Part shown: piece after piece, positions 29,249 through 40,776 of the stretch
Numbering within the stretch: position 1 is the stretch's first letter
How the letters are laid out: each line of letters starts with the position of its first letter
Source of the DNA: Paucimonas lemoignei
GTDB taxonomy: Bacteria; Pseudomonadota; Gammaproteobacteria; Burkholderiales; Burkholderiaceae_D
Direction: 5' to 3'
NCBI RefSeq assembly: GCF_004342585.1
Contig: NZ_SLZQ01000010.1
Span: 1 to 64,000, forward strand
DNA: 64,000 nucleotides
Made by a program: the position numbers and the translations under genes
The notes under the pieces: model-generated
What the model saw: the letters and a program-made list of their open reading frames with translations, nothing else
Database searches by the model: none
What the model was told of the DNA's origin: nothing

Positions 29249-29280
29249 GTTTTAATTTTTGGCTTTAACTTTTATTTTTA
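29249..29280 (+). promoter_or_regulatory. U-rich leader before atpE, possible translation enhancer
   Basis: The 94-nt atpB-atpE spacer contains a U-rich stretch (four T-runs of three to five within 32 bases) ending about 25 bases before the atpE start, followed by AAAGGAA as ribosome binding site. It resembles the U-rich enhancer that raises atpE translation in E. coli so that ten or more c subunits are made per complex. Function here is inferred. Confidence 0.5.
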
Positions 29281-29286
29281 ACTTAA

Positions 29287-29559
<273 letters not shown>

Positions 29560-29583
29560 TCGGCCACGAGCCAATTCTCAACG

Positions 29584-29603
29584 GCCGAACCTAGTCGTTC
29601 GGC
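29584..29603 (+). promoter_or_regulatory. Hairpin between atpE and atpF
   Basis: A 7-bp perfect inverted repeat (29584-29590 with 29597-29603) closed by a six-base loop and followed by a T-rich stretch. It may act as a partial terminator or a 3' stabiliser for the atpE message, but read-through must occur because atpF follows. Confidence 0.4.
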
Positions 29604-29630
29604 ATTTGTTTATTTGAGAAGGAAAATACC

Positions 29631-30101
29631 GTGAACTTAAATGCAACGTTGTTTGCACAGTTCGTGGTCTTCTTCATCCTCGCTTGGTTCACGATGAAAT
29701 TCGTGTGGCCGCCGTTGATGAAAGCGCTCGATGAGCGCGCTGAGAAGATCGCGAACGGCCTGGCTGCCGCAGAAAAAGGCAAGGCTGAAATGGCTGCCGC
29801 TGAAAAACGCGTGCAAGCTGAACTGGCTACCGCCAAGGATGAAGGCCTGAAGCGCATCGCTGACGCTGAAAAGCGTGCTGCAGCGATCGTCGAAGAAGCC
29901 AAGAAGACCGCCTCCGACGAAGCTGCCCGCATTATCGCGGCCGCCAAGGCAGATGCGGAACAGCAGGTAACCCAAGCGCGTGAAACGCTGCGCGGCCAAG
30001 TGGCGACCCTTGCGGTTGCCGGCGCCGAACAGATCCTGCGTCGCGAGGTGAATGCAGCGGCTCACGCCGACCTGCTGAACCAATTGAAGGCCGAGCTGTA
30101 A
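29631..30101 (+). CDS. atpF: ATP synthase Fo subunit b (AtpF)
   Basis: A 156-residue peripheral stalk protein. It has one N-terminal membrane helix ([23 protein letters not shown]) followed by a long Ala/Glu/Lys-rich helical stalk. GTG 29631 is the start, with GAAGGAA upstream. It links the membrane sector to the delta subunit. Confidence 0.95.
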   Translation: MNLNATLFAQFVVFFILAWFTMKFVWPPLMKALDERAEKIANGLAAAEKGKAEMAAAEKRVQAELATAKDEGLKRIADAEKRAAAIVEEAKKTASDEAARIIAAAKADAEQQVTQARETLRGQVATLAVAGAEQILRREVNAAAHADLLNQLKAEL

Positions 30102-30103
30102 TC

Positions 30104-30637
30104 ATGGCAGAACTCGCAACGATCGCTCGTCCTTATGCAGAAGCCCTGTTCCGCGTGGCCAAGGCCGGCAACCTCGCCGCCTGGTCGGAACTGGTGTCCG
30201 AAATGGCGCAAGTCGCTGGCAATCCTGACGTTCAGGAATTCGTCAGCAACCCGAAACTGACCGATGCCCAGGTTGTCGAAACCTTCCTGTCGCTGATCAA
30301 GTCCCCGGTCAGCCCGGAAGCCAGGAACTTTGTCAGTGCGCTGGTCGAAAACGGCCGCCTGGCCGCCTTGCCGGAAATCGGCGTGCAATTCGAGGCATTG
30401 AAAAATGCCGCGGAAGGCGCCGCCGATGCGCACATCACGAGCGCGTTCGAGTTGAGCGACGCGCAGGTGAAGGAACTGGTGGCTGCGCTGGAAAAGAAAT
30501 TCGGCCGCAAGCTCATTCCTTCGGTAACTGTCGACAATTCGCTGATCGGCGGAGTGCGCGTGACCGTGGAAGATGAAGTGCTGGACACCTCGGTGCGCGC
30601 CAAGCTGCAAAAAATGCACACAGCCCTGGTGTCGTGA
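30104..30637 (+). CDS. atpH: ATP synthase F1 subunit delta (AtpH)
   Basis: A 177-residue soluble subunit. The N-terminal [16 protein letters not shown] and C-terminal [36 protein letters not shown] are typical of OSCP/delta proteins. It joins F1 to the b-stalk. The start is 2 bases after the atpF stop. Confidence 0.96.
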   Translation: MAELATIARPYAEALFRVAKAGNLAAWSELVSEMAQVAGNPDVQEFVSNPKLTDAQVVETFLSLIKSPVSPEARNFVSALVENGRLAALPEIGVQFEALKNAAEGAADAHITSAFELSDAQVKELVAALEKKFGRKLIPSVTVDNSLIGGVRVTVEDEVLDTSVRAKLQKMHTALVS

Positions 30638-30689
30638 TCGGCTTAACGCCCACGACCGCCAGGCACAGTGAAAAATATTAGGAGTTAAC

Positions 30690-32225
30690 ATGCAACTCAA
30701 TCCGTCTGAAATCAGCGAACTGCTCAAGAGCCGCATCCAGGGTCTTGGCGAAAGCGCTGAGATCCGCAATCAGGGCACGGTTATTTCCGTGACCGACGGC
30801 ATCGTCCGCATCCACGGCTTGTCCGATGCGATGCAAGGCGAAATGCTGGAATTCCCGGGCAACACCTTCGGCCTCGCGCTGAACCTCGAGCGCGACTCCG
30901 TCGGCGCCGTTATCCTGGGCCCGTACGAACACATTTCCGAAGGCGATACCGTCAAGACCACCGGCCGCATCCTGGAAGTGCCGATCGGTCCGGAACTGCG
31001 TGGCCGCGTGGTGAACGCGCTGGGTCAGCCGATCGACGGCAAGGGCCCGGTCAATACCAAGCTGACCGCGCCGATCGAAAAGATTGCGCCGGGTGTTATC
31101 GCGCGTCAGTCCGTGTCGCAGCCGATGCAAACCGGCCTGAAATCGATCGACGCCATGGTGCCGATCGGTCGTGGCCAGCGCGAGCTGATCATCGGTGACC
31201 GTCAAACCGGTAAGTCTGCCGTTGCGATTGATACCATCATCAATCAAAAAGGTCAGAACATGACCTGTATCTATGTCGCTATCGGCCAGAAGGCATCCAC
31301 GGTGAAGAACCTGGTGCGCGCTCTCGAAGAACATGGCGCCATGGAATACACCATCGTCGTTGCCGCCAACGCTTCCGAATCCGCAGCGATGCAATACGTT
31401 GCCGCCTACTCCGGTTGCGCCATGGGCGAATACTTCCGTGATCGCGGCGAAGATGCCCTGATCATTTATGACGATCTGTCCAAGCAAGCCGTGGCTTACC
31501 GTCAGGTTTCCCTGCTGCTGCGCCGTCCGCCGGGCCGTGAAGCGTTCCCGGGCGACGTGTTCTATCTCCACTCCCGTCTGCTGGAGCGCGCAGCCCGCGT
31601 GAACCCGGACTACGTCGAGAAGTTCACCAATGGCGAAGTCAAGGGCAAGACCGGTTCGCTGACCGCGCTGCCGATCATCGAAACCCAAGCTGGTGACGTG
31701 TCCGCGTTCGTTCCGACCAACGTGATTTCGATTACCGACGGTCAGATCTTCCTGGAAACCTCGCTGTTCAACGCCGGTATCCGTCCTGCGATTAATGCCG
31801 GTATCTCGGTGTCCCGCGTTGGTGGTGCTGCCCAGACCAAGGTTATCAAGAACCTGTCCGGCGGTATCCGTACCGACTTGGCGCAGTATCGTGAATTGGC
31901 TGCGTTCGCGCAGTTCGCTTCTGACCTCGACGAAGCCACCCGCAAGCAGCTCGACCGAGGTGCCCGCGTGACCGAATTGCTCAAGCAGAAGCAATACTCG
32001 CCGCTGCCGGTTTCGCTGATGGCCGTGTCGCTGTTCGCCGTGAACAAGGGTTACTTCGACAGCATCGACGTCAAGCAAGTGTTGGCATTCGAAGCCGGTC
32101 TGCATAACTTCATGAAGATCAGCCACGGTGCACTGTTGCAGAAGATTGAAGATACCAAGCAACTCGATAAAGACGGCGAAGCAGCATTGGCCGCCGCGAT
32201 TGCCGACTTCAAGAAAACTTTCTGA
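30690..32225 (+). CDS. atpA: ATP synthase F1 subunit alpha (AtpA)
   Basis: A 511-residue noncatalytic nucleotide-binding subunit of F1. Walker A is [13 protein letters not shown] (about residues 170-182), with the [12 protein letters not shown]-like region represented by [43 protein letters not shown]. The ribosome binding site TAGGAG is well placed. Several long open frames exist on the opposite strand but are codon-bias shadows. Confidence 0.98.
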   Translation: MQLNPSEISELLKSRIQGLGESAEIRNQGTVISVTDGIVRIHGLSDAMQGEMLEFPGNTFGLALNLERDSVGAVILGPYEHISEGDTVKTTGRILEVPIGPELRGRVVNALGQPIDGKGPVNTKLTAPIEKIAPGVIARQSVSQPMQTGLKSIDAMVPIGRGQRELIIGDRQTGKSAVAIDTIINQKGQNMTCIYVAIGQKASTVKNLVRALEEHGAMEYTIVVAANASESAAMQYVAAYSGCAMGEYFRDRGEDALIIYDDLSKQAVAYRQVSLLLRRPPGREAFPGDVFYLHSRLLERAARVNPDYVEKFTNGEVKGKTGSLTALPIIETQAGDVSAFVPTNVISITDGQIFLETSLFNAGIRPAINAGISVSRVGGAAQTKVIKNLSGGIRTDLAQYRELAAFAQFASDLDEATRKQLDRGARVTELLKQKQYSPLPVSLMAVSLFAVNKGYFDSIDVKQVLAFEAGLHNFMKISHGALLQKIEDTKQLDKDGEAALAAAIADFKKTF

Positions 32226-32252
32226 ACCCACAGCTAGAAGGAGTAACCCCTC

Positions 32253-34599
<2,347 letters not shown>

Positions 34600-34665
34600 A
34601 TCGCTAGGCGGTGAATCGTGAAAACGCTTCGCCGCCTCGATCCGACGAACGTATAAGGTTCCAAC

Positions 34666-35088
34666 ATGGCAAACACTATTCACGTTGACGTGGTTTCCGC
34701 TGAAGAGCAAATCTTCTCCGGCGAAGCCGAATTCGTCGCGTTGCCGGGTGAAGCAGGCGAGCTGGGCATCTATCCGATGCACACCCCGCTGATCACTCGC
34801 ATCAAGCCGGGTGCGGTGCGCATCAAGGTCGGCAACCAAGCCCAGGAAGAGCTGGTCTTCGTCGCCGGCGGCATTCTTGAAGTGCAGCCGAACGCGGTGA
34901 CGGTTCTGGCCGACACCGCTATCCGCGGCGCCGACCTCGACGAAGCCAAAGCTGCCGAAGCCAAGAAAATGGCCGAGGAAGCGCTGGCCAACAAGGATTC
35001 GAAGATTGATTACGCCCAGGCGCAAGCAGAACTGGCTCAGGCCATCGCGCAACTGGCGGCAATCCAGAAACTGCGTCAAAAGCGTTAA
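34666..35088 (+). CDS. atpC: ATP synthase F1 subunit epsilon (AtpC)
   Basis: A 140-residue subunit with the N-terminal beta barrel ([43 protein letters not shown]) and the C-terminal two-helix domain ([18 protein letters not shown]...). The C-terminal part regulates ATPase activity. It is the last gene of the operon, before a terminator. Confidence 0.96.
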   Translation: MANTIHVDVVSAEEQIFSGEAEFVALPGEAGELGIYPMHTPLITRIKPGAVRIKVGNQAQEELVFVAGGILEVQPNAVTVLADTAIRGADLDEAKAAEAKKMAEEALANKDSKIDYAQAQAELAQAIAQLAAIQKLRQKR

Positions 35089-35115
35089 GCAACACTAAGC
35101 GAGATTCGCTTGCAG

Positions 35116-35146
35116 CAAAAGGCAGCTTCGGCTGCCTTTTGTTTTT
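35116..35146 (+). terminator. Intrinsic terminator of the atp operon
   Basis: A perfect 11-bp stem (35116-35126 with 35131-35141) around a TTCG tetraloop, followed by TTTTT. It lies 27 bases after the atpC stop. Confidence 0.95.
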
Positions 35147-35305
35147 ATGCGGCGGCGCTCAGCCCGTATGCACTTATCGCATCAATATCGCTGCGTGCCA
35201 GTGGCTTCAAGCAAAACCGATTTTCTCGTTAGCTCGCGACATTTCCTCTTCAATCGCACTGCTTGGGCGATAATAGCGGGTTAGTCCATTCATTTCATCG
35301 AATCC

Positions 35306-36388
35306 ATGTCCAGCTCATTCGCGCCTCTCAAGAACGATACCTTCCTGCGTGCCTTGTTGCGCCAGCCGACCGACTATACGCCGTTATGGCTGATGCGCCA
35401 GGCAGGCCGTTATCTGCCTGAATACAATGCCACGCGCAAGCGCGCCGGCTCCTTCCTGGGCCTGGCAAAGAATCCCGGCTTCGCCACCGAAGTGACATTG
35501 CAGCCGCTCGACCGCTTTGCGCTGGATGCCGCCATTCTGTTCTCGGATATTCTGACCGTACCGGACGCCATGGGGCTGGGACTTTATTTTGCCGAAGGCG
35601 AGGGCCCCAAGTTCGAGCGTCCGCTCCGCGATGAAGCGGCCGTGCACGCCTTGCGCGCACCGGATCTCGGCGAGTTGCAATATGTCTTCGACGCCGTCAC
35701 GCAAATCCGCACGGCGCTGGCCGGCCGCGTGCCGTTGATCGGTTTTTCCGGCAGCCCGTGGACCCTCGCCTGCTACATGGTCGAAGGCGGAGGATCGGAC
35801 GACTTCCGTACCATCAAGACGATGCTTTACCAGCGTCCCGACCTGATCCACCATATCCTGAAAATCAACGCCCAGGCAGTGACGGCCTATCTCAACGCAC
35901 AGATCGACGCCGGCGCCCAGGCCGTGATGGTGTTCGATACGTGGGGCGGCGTGCTCGCAGACGGCGCATACCAGGACTTTTCGCTGGCGTACCTGCGTGA
36001 GGTGATCAACGGGCTCAAGCGCGAACACAATGGGGTACGGATTCCTTCGATCGTCTTTACCAAGGGCGGTGGCCTGTGGCTGGAGCAAATCGCCTCGATC
36101 GGCGCCGACGCCGTCGGTCTGGACTGGACCGTCAATCTCGGCCAGGCACGCGCCCGTGTCGGGCATCAGGTCGCTTTGCAAGGCAATCTCGACCCTGCGG
36201 TGCTGTTCGCCAAACCGGAACAGATCGAAGCCGAAGTGAGCAGGCTGCTGCAATCCTTCGGCACGCCGGGTAATGGTCATGTCTTTAACCTTGGCCACGG
36301 CATTTCGCAATTCACGCCGCCGGAGTCCGTGGCAGTCCTGGTCGATGCGGTCCACAAGCATAGCCGCCAACTTCGTCAAGCAGGTTAA
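35306..36388 (+). CDS. hemE: Uroporphyrinogen decarboxylase HemE
   Basis: A 360-residue enzyme of heme synthesis that decarboxylates uroporphyrinogen III four times to coproporphyrinogen III. The first signature [19 protein letters not shown] is near residue 27, and the second [22 protein letters not shown] near 145. The catalytic Asp region [21 protein letters not shown] is present. Length is typical. It stands alone between the atp terminator and the origin-like gap. Confidence 0.97.
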   Translation: MSSSFAPLKNDTFLRALLRQPTDYTPLWLMRQAGRYLPEYNATRKRAGSFLGLAKNPGFATEVTLQPLDRFALDAAILFSDILTVPDAMGLGLYFAEGEGPKFERPLRDEAAVHALRAPDLGELQYVFDAVTQIRTALAGRVPLIGFSGSPWTLACYMVEGGGSDDFRTIKTMLYQRPDLIHHILKINAQAVTAYLNAQIDAGAQAVMVFDTWGGVLADGAYQDFSLAYLREVINGLKREHNGVRIPSIVFTKGGGLWLEQIASIGADAVGLDWTVNLGQARARVGHQVALQGNLDPAVLFAKPEQIEAEVSRLLQSFGTPGNGHVFNLGHGISQFTPPESVAVLVDAVHKHSRQLRQAG

Positions 36389-36602
36389 GTCCATAGAACA
36401 ACATTGCGCGTAAGTAACTAGTTTGGGAAAAAACAAGGACTTATTCACAAAAAGTGTGCAAATTTCTGTATATAAAAAATTTTTTTAAATAAATGACTTT
36501 TCGCAAGGCAATTTCTGTAACTCCTTGATTTTATTGATGCTCGATTTTCCTCTGCTATGTAGGAAATTTCCTAGAAACAGAGAAAATACGCGGGTTTCAG
36601 CC

Positions 36603-36650
36603 TGTCAAGAGGCGATTGTCCACAAAGTTATCCACAGAAGATGTGGATAG
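36603..36650. repeat. 48-bp DnaA-box module, copy A
   Basis: Contains three DnaA-box-like sites (TTGTCCACA, TTATCCACA, and CTATCCACA in reverse). It differs from copy B (36961-37008) only in three bases near position 11-13 and in a short stretch between the last two boxes. The two copies start 358 bp apart. Confidence 0.9.
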
Positions 36651-36960
36651 AATGAAAAAGTCTTTATAAGACACATACTTAGGTGAAAATCTTCAGAACT
36701 TTCTTGTTGTAGCCTGCAGTAAATGCCATGGGGCAACGCTTGACGACATGAATACTTTTTGATCTGAAGCATCGCTAAAAAGTGCTATTAGCCGGAACTT
36801 ATTCACAAGGTTGAACTGGTGCAAAGCAGCAAACAATTTTTGATTTAAAAAATTTCTCAAATCAAATACAAAAACTTAAGTATTTGAATTTAAAGGGAAA
36901 AATTTTTGCTCGTCGAATAGGCATTTTATTGAAACCCGCATAAATACTGGCATTTGCGGC

Positions 36961-37008
36961 TGTCAAGAGGGCCTTGTCCACAAAGTTATCCACAATAACT
37001 GTGGATAG
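36961..37008. repeat. 48-bp DnaA-box module, copy B
   Basis: Second copy of the module at 36603-36650, with the same three boxes in the same order and orientation. The region around the last two boxes also forms a near-palindrome. It ends 60 bp before the priA start. Confidence 0.9.
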
Positions 37009-37068
37009 CTGAAAAAATGCTTATGAAACCTATGCTTAGCAAAATTATTAAAGATTTACTTTAATTGC

Positions 37069-39234
37069 GTGGAACACTGCATTCTCAAAATCGCGCTGGA
37101 TTCGCCACTCGACAGCCTGTTCGATTACCAGTGGAAACTTCAGGATGAAACGGTGCCACTTCCACGGCCGGGACAACTGGCCATCGTGCCGTTTGGCCGC
37201 CGCGAAGTCGTGGGAATCATCGTGGCGGTGAGCGACCATAGCGATTTGCCTGCGGAAAAACTGAGAGAGGCGCTTGCCGTGCATGTGCAAGTGCCGCCTT
37301 TGTCTCGCGAGTGGCTGGACTTGTGCCGTTTTGCGGCCGATTATTACCACCGCCCGCTCGGCGAAGTCGCTATTCCAGGCTTGCCGAAAAACCTCCGTAC
37401 CACCAAGACGACAGCGCTCGACAAAGCCTTGGCAAAGCTCGCCAGGCCCGCAGATGTCGCTTTGCCGAGGCTCCGCAAAGCTGCGCGCGCACGCGGACGC
37501 AACGCTGCAATAACTACCCCGGTCGAATCGCCGGCCCAGGCGGAAGCAGCGGTTGAAGTCGCCGAGCCGGCCGCGCTTGCCAGCCCGGTATTCTGGTCTG
37601 CCACACCGAACCTGAATGCCGCACAAGAGCAAGCCGTCGCAAGCATCGCCGAAACAATGGGCTTTACTCCCTACCTGTTGTTCGGCGTGACCGGCAGCGG
37701 CAAGACGGAAGTCTATCTGCAAGCGGCGGCACGCATTTTCGCTCAGGCGCACAGTGAAGGCCCGCCGGCTCAGGTCTTGATCCTCGTTCCAGAGATCAAC
37801 CTGACGCCGCAATGGCTGGCTAACGTGCAAGCGCGCTTCCCGCACTTGACCATCGCCTTGTTGCATAGCGGGCTTGCGGAAGGCGAGCGCTTGACGCATT
37901 GGCTGGCGGCGCATTACGGCCGGGCGCAAATCGTTCTGGGCACGCGGCTGGCAATCCTGGCGTCGCTGCCGAACCTGAAACTGATCGTGGTCGACGAGGA
38001 ACACGATCCTTCATATAAGCAGCAGGAGGGCTTGCGCTATTCCGCCCGCGACCTGGCGGTATGGCGCGCTCACCAGCTGGGCATCCCGGTCGTGCTGGGG
38101 TCGGCCACGCCTTCGCTGGAATCCTGGCAGCATGTGCAATCCGGCCGCTACAAAAAGCTCGAATTGCGCGAGCGCGCCGTGCCTGATGCCGTGCTGCCCA
38201 AGGTACGCATGATCGATATGGAGCGCGACAGGCCGACCGGCGGCATGACCTCTTCCCTCATCAAGGCGGTCAGGCTGCGCCTGGAATGCGGCGAACAATC
38301 GCTCCTGTTTTTGAACCGGCGCGGCTATGCACCGGTGATGGCATGCGAAGCCTGCGGATGGATCAGCAACTGCGCCCATTGCAGCGCATTCATGGTGTTG
38401 CATAAGCTGGACCGCAAGCTGCGTTGCCACCACTGCAGCAATGAAATGCGGATCCCGCGCAATTGCCCCACCTGCGGCAATATCGACCTGCAGCCGATCG
38501 GCCGCGGCACCCAGCGCGTCGAAGAAAGCCTGCAGCAGCTATTTCCTGCTGCGCGCATCCAGCGCATCGATGCCGATTCCACTCGCCTCAAGGGCAGCGC
38601 ACAAGCCGCATTCGATGCCGTGCACCGGGGAGAGGTCGATATTCTCATCGGCACGCAAATGGTGGCCAAGGGCCATGACTTTCAAAACCTCACCCTGGTC
38701 GGCGTGCTCAATCCGGATACGGCATTGTTTTCGCAGGATTACCGCGCCGCCGAACGCCTGTTCGCCCAATTGATGCAGGTGGCCGGACGCGCGGGGCGCC
38801 GGGCGCAGAAGGAAGATGGCAATCCCAGCGAAGTCTGGATCCAGACGCGCTATCCTCAACATCCCTTGTATGCCGCCTTGCGTGCGCATGACTATGAGCG
38901 CTTTGCGGACGTGCAGCTGCAAGACCGCGTGCAAGCCGGTTTGCCACCCTTTATTTACCAGGCGCTGATGCGGGCCGAAGCGCGGGAATTGCAAACCGCG
39001 CTGGAATTCCTGGAAGCGGCGCGCTCATCTATGGATTTGCCGCCCGAAGTGATTCTCCATGACCCGATTCCCATGGCAATGACAAGAGTGGCCAATGTCG
39101 AGCGGGCGCAATTGCTCATCGAATCAACGTCGAGGGTGGCCTTGCAGGCTTATTTGACGGCATGGCTGCCGGTATTGCGGGAAATAAAACCCCGCATCAA
39201 ATGGTCACTGGAAGTGGACCCGCAAGATATTTAA
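37069..39234 (+). CDS. priA: Primosomal replication-restart helicase PriA
   Basis: A 721-residue 3'-5' helicase that reloads the replisome at stalled forks. The N-terminal 3'-DNA-binding domain is at about 1-110. Walker A is FGVTGSGKTEVYL, and Walker B is VVDEEHDPSYKQQEGLRYSARD. The zinc module contains eight Cys in CEACGWISNCAHCSAF and CHHCSNEMRIPRNCPTCG, and motif V/VI lies in GTQMVAKGHDF and QVAGRAGR. GTG 37069 is the start. An Ala/Pro-rich insert at about residues 140-180 is variable in the family. Confidence 0.97.
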   Translation: MEHCILKIALDSPLDSLFDYQWKLQDETVPLPRPGQLAIVPFGRREVVGIIVAVSDHSDLPAEKLREALAVHVQVPPLSREWLDLCRFAADYYHRPLGEVAIPGLPKNLRTTKTTALDKALAKLARPADVALPRLRKAARARGRNAAITTPVESPAQAEAAVEVAEPAALASPVFWSATPNLNAAQEQAVASIAETMGFTPYLLFGVTGSGKTEVYLQAAARIFAQAHSEGPPAQVLILVPEINLTPQWLANVQARFPHLTIALLHSGLAEGERLTHWLAAHYGRAQIVLGTRLAILASLPNLKLIVVDEEHDPSYKQQEGLRYSARDLAVWRAHQLGIPVVLGSATPSLESWQHVQSGRYKKLELRERAVPDAVLPKVRMIDMERDRPTGGMTSSLIKAVRLRLECGEQSLLFLNRRGYAPVMACEACGWISNCAHCSAFMVLHKLDRKLRCHHCSNEMRIPRNCPTCGNIDLQPIGRGTQRVEESLQQLFPAARIQRIDADSTRLKGSAQAAFDAVHRGEVDILIGTQMVAKGHDFQNLTLVGVLNPDTALFSQDYRAAERLFAQLMQVAGRAGRRAQKEDGNPSEVWIQTRYPQHPLYAALRAHDYERFADVQLQDRVQAGLPPFIYQALMRAEARELQTALEFLEAARSSMDLPPEVILHDPIPMAMTRVANVERAQLLIESTSRVALQAYLTAWLPVLREIKPRIKWSLEVDPQDI

Positions 39235-39291
39235 GTCTGTCGAGAACGCCGTGACTTTCCACTTCCCCGTTGTGGCCGGATCACTGTATTG

Positions 39292-39843
39292 TCAATGCAA
39301 GTCCACCAGTCGAGGCGGTTGCAGCGGATCGAAATCTTCCCAGTCACCGTTGGCGATCGTCCCCTCGGCACGTTCGATATCCAAGGCTTGCAGCTCGCGC
39401 AGCACACGCACCGCGCGTGCTTCCTCATCCTCGCTGGCCGCCGAGATGGCCAGCATCATGCCTGACCGACGATAAGGCAGCGTGCCGCTTTCGGTGCCAT
39501 CGTCCTCCGTCTCGGATAATGATCCCGCCAGGTCGCCCACGTGCGCCCCAACCAGCGCGCCGACAACCGGCGCAACCGGCCCGATCACTGGCATGGTCGC
39601 CGCGCCAATCACGGCGCCCACGACGCCGCCAGCGATACCGCCTTTGGCGATCCCTCGCTCGGTGTGTTCCGCGCCATGTGACTTGATTTCATCGCCACCT
39701 ATCAGGGTCATGTCATGCTGGCCCGGCGGACTGACGTAAAAAGTCGAAACCTGTTCTTCAGCAAAACCCGCACGCAAAATTTCAGCGCGGGCTTCGTCAG
39801 CAGAAATTTGTTGATCGAATCGACCGGCAATGATATTCCCCAT
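39292..39843 (-). CDS. Glycine-zipper stress-type protein
   Basis: A 183-residue protein from ATG 39843, with GAGGAGCT placed five to twelve bases upstream. The N-terminal third resembles a flavin-free, stress-linked domain (AGFAEEQVSTFYVSPPGQHD); the middle is a glycine-zipper segment GGIAGGVVGAVIGAATMPVIGPVAPVVGALVGAHVGDLAGSL with membrane-inserting character. The C-terminal part contains SAASEDEEARAVRVLRELQALDIERAEG. It is divergent from the DUF2382 genes to the right and probably belongs to the same stress response. Function is unknown. Confidence 0.75.
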   Translation of the reverse strand: MGNIIAGRFDQQISADEARAEILRAGFAEEQVSTFYVSPPGQHDMTLIGGDEIKSHGAEHTERGIAKGGIAGGVVGAVIGAATMPVIGPVAPVVGALVGAHVGDLAGSLSETEDDGTESGTLPYRRSGMMLAISAASEDEEARAVRVLRELQALDIERAEGTIANGDWEDFDPLQPPRLVDLH

Positions 39844-40035
39844 GAATAGCTCCTCAAAAAACAATGAACCATTACAAAACAATAAGAACACCGGATAGGG
39901 ATTTAGTTCGGCAATAGTGATGTCGAGCCAGAGAAGTTTGCACCTAATCGGATCGATCATCCGAGCTTCCGCCATCGTCATAATTTCGCGGCACAGGAGC
40001 CGCAATTGCTGGTCTAACGAGACCTTAATGTACCG

Positions 40036-40758
40036 GTGCAATTTACAAAATTCATGAAAGACAAGGTCACTCGCGATCGCACGGCCGTCGATCAATCAGA
40101 AAATGCGACGGTCTTTGACACGGATGGTCGCCAGGCAAATATCGTCGAGCGTGGCGAAACGAATGGAGGGACTTACGTTATCTTGAAGCAGCAAGATGGC
40201 ACCAGCTTGCAGATCCCGCTAGACCTGCTGCAACAACGTAGCGACGGCGACTATTCCATTCCATTTGCATTCTCGGCATTGGATAACGCCACACGAAGCC
40301 CACAGCAAGGACAAGTCATTCCTGTGATTCAAGAGGAGTTGCAGGTAAATAAGCGCACCATCGAGACCGGACGCGGCATTCGCGTCCATCAGCATGTCGT
40401 GGAACGCACCGAAGTCGTCGATGTACCGCTGCAGGAAGACGTGCTGGAAGTCACACGCGTGCCGATCGGCCGCCCCGTCGACCGTGCCCAAATCCCGCAG
40501 GCGCGCCAGGAGGGGGAAACATTCATCGTTCCGGTATTCGAAGAAGTGCTGGTCGTGGAGCGCCAATTGCGCCTGAAGGAAGAAGTGCGCATTACTCGGC
40601 ATAAACGCGAAATTCGCGCGCCGCAGCATGTTGTCCTGCAGTCGCAAGAAGTCAGTATTGAACACTTCGATGAAAACACGCGCTGGCGCGGAACTACAGG
40701 AATGCCAAGTAACCCTAAGCAGAATACAAATAGTCCTGGCACATCTGCCGGGCAATGA
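40036..40758 (+). CDS. YsnF/AvaK-type (DUF2382) stress protein
   Basis: A 240-residue protein. A short N-terminal domain (about 20-85, DTDGRQANIVERGETNGGTYVILKQQDG...) is followed by DUF2382 from about 95, with VIPVIQEELQVNKRTIETGRGIRVHQHVVERTEVVDVPL and EEVLVVERQLRLKEEVRITRHKREIRAPQHVVLQSQEVSIEHF. This domain is found in general stress proteins of bacteria and Deinococcus. GTG 40036 is the first start, and ATG 40054 is an alternative; neither has a strong Shine-Dalgarno sequence. The next gene carries the same domain. Confidence 0.8.
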   Translation: MQFTKFMKDKVTRDRTAVDQSENATVFDTDGRQANIVERGETNGGTYVILKQQDGTSLQIPLDLLQQRSDGDYSIPFAFSALDNATRSPQQGQVIPVIQEELQVNKRTIETGRGIRVHQHVVERTEVVDVPLQEDVLEVTRVPIGRPVDRAQIPQARQEGETFIVPVFEEVLVVERQLRLKEEVRITRHKREIRAPQHVVLQSQEVSIEHFDENTRWRGTTGMPSNPKQNTNSPGTSAGQ

Positions 40759-40776
40759 AGACTTTAGGAGATCATC

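Larger units (their letters stand above)
36389..37068. other. Candidate chromosomal replication origin (oriC) between hemE and priA
   Basis: A 680-bp AT-rich gap without a gene. DnaA-box matches include TTATCCACA at 36628-36636 and 36986-36994, TTATTCACA at 36441-36449 and 36799-36807, TTGTCCACA at 36616-36624 and 36974-36982, and CTATCCACA on the minus strand at 36642-36650 and 37000-37008. Very AT-rich stretches at about 36468-36500 and 36832-36908 could serve as unwinding elements. A 14-bp palindrome lies at 36560-36573. Nearby parS/parAB, the atp operon and priA fit an origin-proximal region. A DnaA-titration site is the main alternative. Confidence 0.75.
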
